NCBI RefSeq assembly: GCF_022965805.1
Contig: NW_027331263.1
Coordinates: 186,001 to 250,000, forward strand
DNA: 64,000 bases
Reading direction: 5' to 3'
DNA from: Primulina eburnea
Lineage: Eukaryota; Streptophyta; Magnoliopsida; Lamiales; Gesneriaceae
The notes beneath the pieces are model-generated. The model saw nothing but the letters and a program-made list of their open reading frames with translations, made no database searches and had not been told where the DNA came from. A program made the translations under genes and the position numbers. Positions 9,049 to 20,718 of this stretch are shown one piece after another (positions within the stretch are counted from its first letter, which is position 1; every line of letters begins with the position of its first letter).

Positions 9049-12000
9049 TCTCTAAAGAACAAATCCGCAATGTTTGAAGCATCATCGGTTTTATGAAAAC
9101 CTAGAAAATGTGCCATCTTAGATAATCTATCCACAACAACAAAAATAAAATCCCTCCCCTTCTTAGTCCTAGGCAACCCCAAAATAAAGTCCAAAAATAT
9201 CAATCCAATTTCTTTTTAAGAATAGTACGCAAAAGTGTTCCCAAAGTTCTATTGACAACTTCAGTTTGTCCATCCGTTTGAGGATGACAAGTAGTAGAAA
9301 ACAACAATTTTGTGCCAAGTTTAGCCCATAAAGTCTTCCAAAAGTAACTCAAAAATTTAACATCGCGACCAGAAACAATAGTCCTAGGCATGCCATGCAA
9401 CCTAACGACTTCTCTAAAGAACAAATCCGCAATGTTTGATGCATCATCGGTTTTATGACAAGCTATAAAATGTGCCGTCTTAGAGAATCTATCCACAACA
9501 ACAAAAATAGAATCCCTATCCTTCTTAGTCCTAGGCAACCCCAAAATAAAGTCCATAGAAATGTCAATCCAAGTTCTTTTTAAGAATAGCACGCAAAAGT
9601 GTTACCAAAGTTCTATTGACAACTTCAGTTTGTCCATCCGTTTGAGGATGACAAGTAGTAGAAAACAACAATTTTGTGTCAAGTTTAGCCCATAAAGTAT
9701 TCCAAAAGTAACTCAAGAATTTAACATCGTGACCAGAAACAATAGTCCTAGGCATGCCATGCAATCTAACGATTTCTCTAAAGAACAAATCTGCAATGTT
9801 TGAAGCATCATCGGTGTTATGACAAGCTATAAAATGTGCCATCTTAGATAATCTATCCACAACAACAAAAATAGAATCCATCCCCTTCTTAGTCCTAGGC
9901 AACCCCAAAATAAAGTCCATAGAAATGTCAATCCAAGTTCTTTTTAAGAATAGCACGCAAAATTGTTCCTAAAGTTCTATTGACAACTTCAGTTTGTCCA
10001 TCCGTTTGAGGATGACAAGTAGTAGAAAACAACAATTTTTTGCCAAGTTTAGCCCATAAAGTATTCTAAAAGTAACTCCAGAATTTAAAATCGCGACCAG
10101 AAACAATAGTCCTAGGCATGCCATGCAACCTAACGACTTCTCTAAAGAACAAATCCGCAATGTTTGAAGCATCATTGGTTTTATGACAAGCTATAAAATG
10201 TGCCATCTTAGATAATCTATCCACAACAACAAAAAAAGAATCCCTACACTTCTTAGTCCTAGGCAACCCCAAAATAAAGTCCATAGAAATGTGAATCCAA
10301 GTTCTTTTTAAGAATAGCACGCAAAAGTGTTCCCAAAATTCTATTGACAACTTCAGTTTGTCCATCCGTTTGAGGATGACAAGTAGTAGAAAACAACAAT
10401 TTTGTGCCAGGTTTAGCCCATAAATTCTTCCAAAAGTAACTCAAGAATTTAACATCGCGACCAGAAACAATAGTTCTATACATGCCATGCAACCTAACGA
10501 CTTCTCTAATGAACAAATCCGCAATGTTTGAAGCATCATCGATTTTATGACACGCTAGAAAATGTGCCATCTTAGATAATCTATCCACATCAACAAAAAT
10601 AGAATCCGTCCCCTTCTTAATCCTAGGCAACCCCAAAAGAAAGACCATAGAAATGTCAATCCAAGTTCTTTTTAAAAACAGCACGCAAAAGTGTTCCCAA
10701 AGTTCTATTGACAACTTCAGTTTGTCCATCCGTTTGAGGATGACAAGTAGTAGAAACCAACAATTTTGTGCCAAGTTAAGCCCATAAAGTCTTCCAAAAG
10801 TAACACAAGAATTTAACATCGCGACTAGAAACAAAAGTCCTAGGCATGCCATGCAACCTAACGACTTCTCTAAAGAAAAAAATCCGCAACGTTTGAAGCA
10901 TCATCGGTTTTATGACAAGCTATAAAATGTGCCATCTTAGAGAATCTATCCACAACAACAAAAATAGAATCCCTCCACTTCTTAGTCCTAGGCAACCCCA
11001 AAATAAAGTCCATAGAAATGTCAATCCAAGTTCTTTTTAAGAATAGCACGCAAAAGTGTTCTCAAAGTTCTATTGACAACTTCAGTTTGTCCATCCGTTT
11101 GAGGATGACAAGTAGTAGAAAACAACAATTTTGTGCCAGGTTTAGCCCATAAATTCTTCCAAAAATAACTCAAGAATTTAACATCGCGACCAGAAACAAT
11201 AGTCCTAGGCATGCCATGCAACCTAACGACTTCTCTAAAGAAAAAATCCGCAATGTTTGAAGCATCATCGGTTTTATGAAAACCTAGAAAATGTGCCATT
11301 TTAGATAATCTATCCACAACAACAAAAATTAAATCCCTCTCCTTCTTAGTCCTAGGCAACCCCAAAATAAAGTCCATAGAAATGTCAATCCAATTTCTTT
11401 TAAGAATAGCACGCAAAAGTGTTCCCAAAGTTCTATTGACAACTTCAGTTTGTCCATCCGTTTGAGGATCACAAGTAGTAGAAAACAACAATTTTGTGCC
11501 AAGTTTAGCCCATAAAGTCTTCCAAAAGTAACTCAAGAATTTAACATGGCGACCAGAAACAATAGTCCTAGGCATGCCATGCAACCTAACGACTTCTCTA
11601 AAGAACAAATCCGCAATGTTTGATGCATCATCGGTTTTATGACAAGCTATAAAATGTGCCGTCTTAGAGAATCTATCCACAGCAACAAAAATAGAATCCC
11701 TACCCTTCTTAGTCCTAGGCAACCCCAAAATAAAGTCCATAGAAATGTCAATCTAAGTTCTTTTTAAGAATAGCACGCAAAAGTGTTCCCAAAGTTTTAT
11801 TGACAACTTCAGTTTGTCCATCCGTTTGAGTATGACAAGTAGTAGAAAACAACAATTTTGTGCCAAGTTTAGCCCATAAAGAATTCCAAAAGTAACTCAA
11901 GAATTTAACATCGTGACCAGAAACAATAGTCCTAGGCATGCCATGCAATCTAACGATTTCTCTAAAAAACAAATCCGCAATGTTTGAAGCATCATCGTTG

Positions 12001-14025
12001 TTATGACAAGCTATAAAATGTGCCATCTTAGAGAATCTATCCACAACAACAAAAATAGAATCCCTCCCCTTCTTAGTCCTAGGCAACCCTAAAATAAAGT
12101 CCATAGAAATGTCAATCCAAGTTCTTTTTAAGAATAGCACGCTGAAGTGTTCCCAAAGTTCTATTGACAACTTCAATTTGTCCATCCATTTGGGGATGAC
12201 AAGTAGTAGAAAACAACAATTTTGTGCCAGGTTTAGCCCATAAAGTCTTCCAAAAGTAACTCAAGAATTTAACATCGCGACCAGACATGCCATACAACCT
12301 AACGACTTCTCTAAAGAACAAATCCGCCATGTTTAATGCATCATCGGTTTTATGACAAGCTATAAAATGTGCCGTCTTAGAGAATCTATCCACAACAACA
12401 AAAATAGAATCACTCCCTTCTTAGTCCTAGGCAACCCCAAAATAAAGTCCATAGAAATGTCAGTCCAAGTTCTTTTTAAGAATAGCACGCTGAAGTGTTT
12501 CCAAAGTTCTATTGACAACTTCAGTTTGTCCATCCATTTGGGGATGACAGGTAGTAGAAAACAACAATTTTGTGCCAGGTTTAGCCCATAAAGTCTTCTA
12601 AAAGTAACTCAAAATTTAACATCGCGACCAGAAACAATAGTCCTAGGCATGCCATGCAACCTAACGACTTCTCTAAAGAACAAATCCTCAATGTTTGAAG
12701 CATCATCGGTTTTATGTCAAGCTATAAAATGTGCCATCTTAGAGAATCTATCCACAACAACAAAAATAGAATCCCTCCCCTTCTTAGTCCTAGGCAACCC
12801 CAAAATAAAGTCCATAGAAATGTCAATCCAAGTTCTTTTTAAGAAAGCACGCAAAAGTGTTCTCAAAGTTCTATTGACAACTTCAGTTTGTCCATCCGTT
12901 TGAGGATGACAATTAGTAGAAAACAACAATTTTGTGCCAGGTTTAGCCCATAAATTCTTCCAAAAGTAACTCAAGAATTTAACATTGCGACCAGAAACAA
13001 TAGTCCTAGACATGCCATGCAACCTAACGACTTCTCTAATGAACAAATCCGCCATTTTTGAAGCATCATCGGTTTTATGACAAGCTAGAAAATGTGCCAT
13101 CTTAGATAATCTATCCACAACAACAAAAATAGAATCCCTCCCCTTCTTAGTCCTAGGCAACCCCAAAATAAAGGCCCTAGAAATGTCAATCCAAGTTCTT
13201 TTTAAAAATAGCACGCAAAATTGTTCCTAAAGTTCTATTGACAACTTCAGTTTGTCCATCCGTTTGAGGATGACAAGTAGTAGAAAACAACAATTTTTTT
13301 CCAAGTTTAGCCCATAAAGTCTTCCAAAAGTAACTCAAGAATTTAACATCGCGACCAGAAACAATAGTCCTAGGCATGCCATGCAACCTAACGACTTCTC
13401 TAAAGAACAAATCCGCAATGTTTGAAGCATCATTGGTTTTATGACAAGCTATAAAATGTGCCATCTTAGAGAATCTATCCACAACAACAAAAAAAGAATC
13501 CCTACCCTTCTTAGTCCTAGGCAATCTCAAAATAAAGTCCATAGAAATGTCGATCCAAGTTCTTTTTAAGAATAGCACGCAAAATTGTTCCTAAAGTTCT
13601 ATTGACAACTTCAGTTTGTCCATCCGTTTGAGGATGACAAGTAGTGGAAAACAACAATTTTTTGCCAAGTTTAGCCCATAAAGTATTCCAAAAGTAACTC
13701 AAGAATTTAACATCGCGACCAGAAACAATAGTCCTAGGCTTGCCATGCAACCTAACGACTTCTCTAAAGAACAAATCCGCAATGTTTGAAGCATCATTGG
13801 TTTTATGACAAGCTATAAAATGTGCAATCTTAGTGAATCTATCCACAACAACAAAAAAAGAATCCCTACCCTTCTTAGTCCTAGGCAACCCCAAAATAAA
13901 GTACATAGAAATGTCGATCCAAGTTCTTTTTAAGAATAGCACGCAAAAGTGTTCCCAAAGTTCTATTGACAACTTCAGTTTGTCCATCCGTTTGAGGATA
14001 ACAAGTAGTAGAAAACAACAATTTT
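9049..14025 (-). repeat. Integrase-derived 364-bp satellite, block 1
   Basis: About 13.7 head-to-tail monomers. The marker AGGCAACCCC recurs at 9171, 9533, 9897, 10261, 10625, 10990, 11354, 11717, 12081, 12429, 12792, 13155, 13519 and 13883, a step of 362-365 bp except for one of 348 bp caused by a small deletion at about 12286. On the minus strand each monomer encodes about 121 residues of a Ty3/gypsy integrase core, from [12 protein letters not shown] to [11 protein letters not shown]. The unit is 3n+1 bases, so the frame shifts at every junction and the ORFs of 130-240 residues are by-products. Nearly all readable monomers have VSGRD where active integrases have VSDRD. This clade differs from the chromovirus integrases of E1-E5. 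Confidence 0.93.
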
Positions 14026-15830
14026 TGTAAGGCTCGAGATTTTAAGTTTTCATTGGCATAAGACTTGGAAGACATGAAAATGCATGTCATAGGATGAAAG
14101 TAGAAACTATAGCCTGAATTATGGAATTTTGATTGAGTAGGGCCGAAGTCACACCGCACCCGCGGTACATGAAGGACTGCACCCGCGGTGCATTGAAAGA
14201 AAATTTGGTGGAATTGTGCGAAGCAAGACCGCACCCGCGGTCCTGCAATGACCGCACCCACGGTCTGAGCATTCCGGAAAATGGAAGGGCAGCCGAGAGC
14301 ATAGCGCACCCGCGGTGCTGGGGTGACCACACCCGCGGTGCTGCATGCGAAATGCCACCTTCGATTTTTATGTTGACACTTGGCATGGTGTATATATATA
14401 TTTGTAACATGACTCAGCATCTCTATTCAGAAGAACCTAAGAACCGAGAGAGTCTCAAGAGAGGAGCAAGCTTCTTCATTTCTTAGGATTTGTATTGTGC
14501 AAGATTTACACATCCGAATTGGAAACTGAGTTGAGATTATTGTTCCTTGCAACAAGAGCTATCTAAGGATGTAAGTATATATCATTTTCAGCATGATTCA
14601 GATTGTAGATGTTGGGGAAATTATGATTTTGTTGTGAATATGTGTTCTTGATATATAGAGCATCGTATATTCGTTGTCAGATTGATTTTCGGACACAATA
14701 TGCTATTGTTTCGATTTTCAGCATGTATTATTGAAGAGTATATCGATCTTCAGAGTTTGAGAAGATTATGTCATTGATATGATGATGTTGATGAGATTAT
14801 GGTATTGTTATGTGAGTTGTGAATTGACCGGTACCGAGGATTACGCCGTTATGTCGTCGATTTGTACCGAGATTTATTATTGATTGGAATATGTGTTGCT
14901 TTGAGTTAGAGATTGATATTGTATGTCTCAAATATTGCCATTTCAGATTTGTATTGGCTATTGTGAACTCGAGACTTCGACTACGACACCGATTGTTCGA
15001 CAAGAAAGGTATAATTCATGTGGTCACGGGATTGCACAACTCGATTCAGATTTGATACGAGTTTCCCTAAATCACATACTAGATTGTTATTACATTGATT
15101 ATGTAATGTCTTGTTTATTGATTTATATTCGAGTCCTGAGATAGGAGATATTGGCAGATTGGCCAAAACTAGACGTTTCGGTGTATCGACGCATAGGAGT
15201 AGATTTGCTCTATGTGTAGACCCTCGATACAGAGTTGACCGAAGTCTAGGAATAAGACGTACCGTCGCCCCGAGTGGTTGGGTAGGTGACAGACCGTCTT
15301 ATTCACACCGGGATCCCTAGATTAGAAATGAGTCGAGTCAAGATTTAAATGTTGAATACAGATTTGTATTCTTCTACATGTTTAGATTTGCATTCATGTA
15401 CTTGATATGTGCTATGCTTTTGTACATGATTATTACATTGCATGCATCCATGTTTTATACTGGGATATGTTCTCACCGGAGTTATCCGGCTGTTGTCGTG
15501 TCTGTATGTGTGCATGGCAACAGGTGGGGCAGGATCTGGGTCACGAGGAAGATGAGAGATTGTTGATAGCGTGGAGATCTCGGGCGTTGAAGATTTCTAG
15601 TGTTTCCTACTAGACTTGTATCACTTATGTTTGTAGTTGGTATTTGAACACTAGTGTATGCTTGTACGAAACAGACTTGTATGTACCTGATGTTGTTTAA
15701 TTATTATAAAGATGTGTCATGTTTTGATTACACATTTGAATTCATGTTAAAAGCAAAATTTTGACCCACATTTTCGAGCAAAGATCCAATAAATCCCAAA
15801 AGAATTGAGTTAGAGCCCGGGTCCCCACAA
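14026..15830 (+). repeat. E2 5' LTR, family A (CCGCGG cassette)
   Basis: It starts TGTAAGGCTCGAGATTTT and ends CGGGTCCCCACA. The left flank is integrase satellite. It contains the cassette and TATA run described separately and pairs with 20719-22523. Confidence 0.93.
14151..14402 (+). promoter_or_regulatory. E2 LTR promoter: CCGCACCCGCGGT cassette and TATA
   Basis: Six copies of ACCGCACCCGCGGT-type motifs, each nearly self-complementary around CCGCGG, occupy 14151-14343. A TATATATATAT run follows at 14390-14402, a probable TATA box. The 3' LTR has the same arrangement at 20844-21095. Some copies differ by C-to-T or G-to-A changes at CpG (CCCACGG), as expected from methylation decay. Confidence 0.65.
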
Positions 15831-15835
15831 CAGGT

Positions 15836-15847
15836 GGTATCAGAGCT
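15836..15847 (+). promoter_or_regulatory. E2 primer binding site (initiator Met tRNA)
   Basis: TGGTATCAGAGC starts five bases after the LTR end, complementary to the initiator Met tRNA 3' terminus. Confidence 0.9.
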
Positions 15848-16094
15848 GTAGGTTCTGTAGACTGAGATAGAATAGAATAAGCGGGGTAGATTGAGTCATC
15901 TTCCTTGCTTATATCATGCTAGCATGTCATGATTTAGTGCTTTCCCTATTATATGTTGTATTGTATCTGAATTGATTTACAACATATACTTGTCAAGCCT
16001 GAATCAGAACCGATTCTCGATCAGAGGTTATGATCAGAGGAGGGCTGAGACAGATGATATTGATGATGTACTAATCAGTTTGATAATCAGATTT
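15848..16094 (+). other. E2 leader
   Basis: Non-coding leader between PBS and gag ATG. The stretch around 15993-16040 (AAGCCTGAATCAGAACCG) is shared with E3 and E4, which supports a common family. Confidence 0.6.
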
Positions 16095-19000
16095 ATGCCG
16101 CCTAGACGTATTCCACAGCCAGAGCAGGGTAGTACATCCGATGCACAGATGGATGTTACCGCTACGCCGATGGAGACCTTATTGAAAAGATTTCAGTCTT
16201 TCCATCCTCCTACGCTGAAGGGCACAGAGAGTGCAGTAGAGTGCGAGAGCTGGCTTGATGATATCGAGATGTTGTTTGAGTCATTGGCGTATACTGATGA
16301 GCGACGTGTGAAATTGATAGGGCATCAGATGCAAGAAGTTGCCAAAAGCTGGTGGTTGACTACGAAGAGAGCCTTGGAGCACCGAGGCATTGATATCACA
16401 TAGGAAAGTCTTCAAAGATGAGTTTTATCAGCGCTTCTTCCCCGTTTCCTACCGAAAAGACAAAGGAGCTGAATTTGCGAATTTGAAAGCAGGGACAGTG
16501 GAACATCGAGGAGTATGTTGCTAAATTTTCTGCATTGCTACGATTTGCACCGCATGTGGCAGGGAACGACGAGGCAGTGGCCGATCAGTTCATCAATGGG
16601 TTGAATCCAGATGTCTTTACTTTGGTGAACACGGGACGGCCTAATACTTTTTCAGAGGCACTGAACAGAGCTAAGGGAGCAGAGGCTGGCTTGATCAGGC
16701 AGCGAGGCGCTTCTTATAGTGTTCAGGGGCAGAGACAGCCACAGCCTACCACTCAGTTTCCACCAACTCCTCCTCGCTTCGATAGTGGATCTAGTGGTAC
16801 TGGCAAGAAGTAATTTCTGAAGGCTAAGGGCAAGCAATTTAAGAAATCCGGGAGCAGTTCATCGAGTTCGAGTAGATCTCGACAGAGAGATCAGGGGTCA
16901 GATTACAGTGGCGTGTATTGCAGTTCGTGCGGAGGGCGACATGCCACGGAGCAGTGTCAAGGAGTTATGGGACGTTGCAACATCTGTAGGCAACAGGGAC
17001 ACTTCGCCAGAGTTTGTCCCCAGAGAGGTGCACAACGATTCCAGAGCACAGGGTCATCAGCACCAGTGCCACAGATGGAGAGACAGGCATCATCTGTACA
17101 CTCCTTTCAGCCACCATCCACACAGACCCAGCAGAGACCAGGAGGTAGTCAGACAGTGAGTCAACCTCCGAGACAGCAGGCAAGGGTGTTTGCGCTGACA
17201 GAGGAGCAGGCGCAGGAGGCACCAGATGATGTCATTGCAGGTAACTGTTTCCTTTGTTGTTATCCTGCATATGTGTTGATAGACACAGGTGCATCACATA
17301 CATTCATCTCTGAACATTTTACATTGAGACATTCATTGCCTGTTGAGTCGATGTCGACGGTAGTGTCTATAGCTTCTCCGTTGGGAAGTGGTTTGATATC
17401 TGTGACTACTGTTAGACACTGTATGCTTCAGTTTGAGGGGCATGAGATCGATCTTGATTGTGTAGTACTTGGTTTAGTTGATTTTGATTGTATAATTGGT
17501 ATAGACATGTTGACCAAGTATAGGGCCACTGTAGATTGTTTCCACAAGATTGTCAGATTCAGACCCGAAATGACAGATGAGTGGAAATTCTACGGCAAGG
17601 GTTCCAGATCTCGGATTCCCTTAGTATCTGCTCTGACTATGAGTAGATTGCTTCAGAGAGGAGCAGAGAGCTTTCTCGTATATTCAGTAGATCTACTGAA
17701 GTCGAGCCCAGCATTGGCAGATCTGCCAGTGGTTTGCGAGTTTGCAGATGTGTTCCCAGATGAGATTCCAGGGTTGCCTCCGGTTCGAGAGGTTGATTTC
17801 AGCATAGATCTTGTGCCAGGCAGTGTTCCTATTTCGAGAGCTCCGTATAGGATGGCACCGATAGAGCTGAAAGAGTTAAAAGCACAGTTGGAAGACCTTC
17901 TGTCCAAGGGATATATCAGACCAGTGTATCTCCTTAGGGTGCTCCGGTGCTTTTTGTTAGAAAGAAGGATGGTTCGATGCGATTGTGTATTGATTACAGA
18001 CAGTTGAACAAGGCAACAGTGAAGAACAAGTATCCTTTGCCTCGCATCGACGATTTGTTTGATCAGTTACAGGGATCTTCTGTATACTCGAAGATTGATT
18101 TGAAATCAGGGTATCATCAGCTCAGAGTTAGAGATGTTGATATTCCGAAGACTGCATTCCGAACCAGGTACGGACATTATGAGTTTGTGGTTATGCCTTT
18201 TGGTTTGACGAATGCGCCAGCGGTTTTTATGAGTTTGATGAACCGAATTTTTCAGAAATATTTAGATGATTTTGTGATTGTGTTCATTGATGATATCTTG
18301 GTATATTCTAAGAGTCTGATTGAGCATGCAGATCATTTGAGGATTGTATTGCAGACTTTGAGAAAAGAGCAGTTATACGCTAAATTGTCCAAGTGCGAAT
18401 TCTGGCTGAAACAGGTTGTCTTCTTAGATCACATTATATCTGAAGATGGTATTGCGGTAGATCCGAGTAAAGTTGAGGCTGTGATCAGTTGGCCGAGACC
18501 GACTTCTGTACCTGAGATACGCAGTTTCATGGGTCTAGCCGGGTATTATCGTCGTTTTATCCGAGATTTCTCCAGTATAGCGAAACCTATCACCCAGTTG
18601 ACACTGAAAAATATGCCATTTGTGTGGTCCGAAGATTGTGAAGCCAGTTTTGTAGAGCTGAAAAAGAGGCTGACTAGTGCGCCTGTCTTGACGATTCCTT
18701 CAGGTACAGGTGAGTTTGTTGTATATTGTGACGCATCTCACAAAGGATTGGGATGTGTTCTTATGCAGCGAGGGCACGTGATAGCATATGCCTCTAGACA
18801 GCTGAAGCCGCACGAGACCCGTTATCCAATTCATGATCTTGAATTGGCGGCGATTGTCTTTGCACTCAAGATCTGGCGCCATTATCTGTATGGCGAAAAA
18901 TTTGAGATCTATTCCGATCATAAGAGCCTGAAGTACCTCTTTTCTCAGTCAGAGTTGAACATGAGGCAGCGACGATGGCTTGATCTGCTGAAAGATTTTG

Positions 19001-20616
19001 ATTGCGAGATCAAGTACTATCCAGGGAAGTCGAATGCAGCTGCAGACGCCTTAAGTCGAAAGGTATGTGCGCTTTCCTTATCGACAGTAGGTGTATCGAA
19101 TTTAGTAGAGGATTGTTGCTTGTCGGGATTGACATTTGATACAGAGAGTAGACCGTTGCGACTTGCTGCAATTCAGATTGAGCCAGATTTGATTTTGAGG
19201 ATCAAAGAAGCGCAGAAAACTGATCCGAGTATTCAGAAATCGATTGATATGGTCAGAGCTGGTCATATATCAGAGTATCAGGTTATAGATTCTGTTCTGT
19301 ATGTGAATAACCGTCTAGTAGTGCCAGAGGTTTCAGATTTGAGACGACAGATCATGTCAGAGGCACACTGTAGTCGGTTCAGCATTCATCCTGGTGGCAG
19401 GAAGATGTACAATGATTTGAAGACGCAATTCTGGTGGAAGCAGATGAAGACCGATATTGCAGAATTTGTGTCTAGATGCCTGAATTGCCAGCAGGTGAAG
19501 GCAGAAAGAAAGAAGCCCGGAGGTTTACTTCAGAGTTTGTCTATTCCTGAATGGAAATGGGACCACATTTCCATGGATTTCGTGACGAAGCTACCTCGAT
19601 CTTTGCGGGGCTGCGACGCGATTTGGGTTGTGATAGACAGACTGACCAAATCAGTGTGTTTCATTCCGTACAGAATGACCTATCGACACGATCAGATGGC
19701 AGAGTTGTATGTCAGAGAGGTCGTCAGATTGCACGGTGTGCCGAAGTCGATCGTATCAGATCGTGATCCACGATTTACTTCTCACTTTTGGCACAGCTTG
19801 CAGCAGGCTTTGGGTACGACTTTACACCTGAGCACTGCTTATCATCCTCAGACGGACGGACAGTCAGAGCGGACTATCCAGACTTTAGAGGACATGCTGA
19901 GAGCTGTAGTACTAAACTTTGGTACTAGTTGGCAAGATTCATTGCCGTTGTGTGAGTTTTCATACAACAACAGCTATCAGACGAGCATAGAGATGGCACC
20001 GTTTGAAGCTTTATACGGAAAGAAGTGCAGATCTCCGTTGTACTGGGATGATATCTCCGAGGTACCAGAGTTGGGACCTGATATGATTCGTGAAATGACC
20101 GAGAAAGTGAAGATCATTCAGAAGCGAATGAAGATGGCACAAGATAGGCAATGCGAAGTACGCCAATGTCAGACGTAGACCGTTAGTGTTTGAGCAGGGA
20201 GACAGAGTAATTTTGAAGATTTCACCTTTCAGAGGCGTTGTCAGATTTGGCAAGCGAGGGAAAGTTGTCTCCTAGATACGTCGGTCCATATGAAATCCTT
20301 GAGAAGATTGGCGATCGAGCTATACAGACTTGCTCTTCCTCCTTCACTTGTCGGGTATACATGACGTTTTTCATGTATCGATGTTGCGCAGATATATGCC
20401 AGATGATTCTCATGTAATTCAGCCTGACGAAGCTGAGCTAGATCAGACTCTGAGTATGTTGAAAGACCGATACAGATTCTTGATCGGAAAGAGAAACAGC
20501 TTAGAACCAAGACCATTCCGCTTGTGAAGGTTCAGTGGAGTCGTCATGGCATCGAGGAAGCAACTTGGGAGACAGAGTCAGATATGAGACAGAAACATCC
20601 CGAGTTATTCATATGA
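16095..20616 (+). pseudogene. E2 gag-pol polyprotein, frameshifted
   Basis: The ATG is at 16095 (MPPRRIPQPEQG). Gag capsid lies at 16150-16680. Two CCHC-like knuckles (CSSCGGRHATEQC and CNICRQQGHFARVC) lie at 16916-17015, and the protease motif LIDTGASHTFIS at 17277-17313. RT is at about 17880-18560 with [10 protein letters not shown] near 18285. RNase H ([19 protein letters not shown]) is at about 18710-19060. The integrase zinc domain is near 19365-19500 and the core has [16 protein letters not shown] and DGQSERT (19575-19870). A chromodomain-like end is at 20520-20610. The frame is broken by single-base changes: insertions near 16400, 16485, 20150, 20262, 20322 and 20347, losses near 17921 and 20453, plus a TAA at 16811. 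Domain order and catalytic residues are otherwise complete. With such similar LTRs, sequencing or assembly error is as likely as true decay. Confidence 0.9.
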
Positions 20617-20703
20617 TGTGAGTCTTCCTTTCAATTTTGATTATACTGTGTTGTGTATACTTGCATGATTACTGATTTATGAGTTCGAGGACGAACTCTT
20701 GTC

Positions 20704-20718
20704 TAAGAGGGGGAGAAA
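20704..20718 (+). promoter_or_regulatory. E2 polypurine tract
   Basis: AAGAGGGGGAGAAA directly precedes the 3' LTR start, the plus-strand DNA primer site. Confidence 0.88.

Noticed and set aside
9049..14025. ORFs of 130-240 codons with integrase similarity taken as a gene cluster
   Set aside because: They are shifted frames of a 364-bp tandem repeat. Each lacks the zinc domain and the rest of pol, the second catalytic Asp is replaced, and neighbours overlap out of frame.
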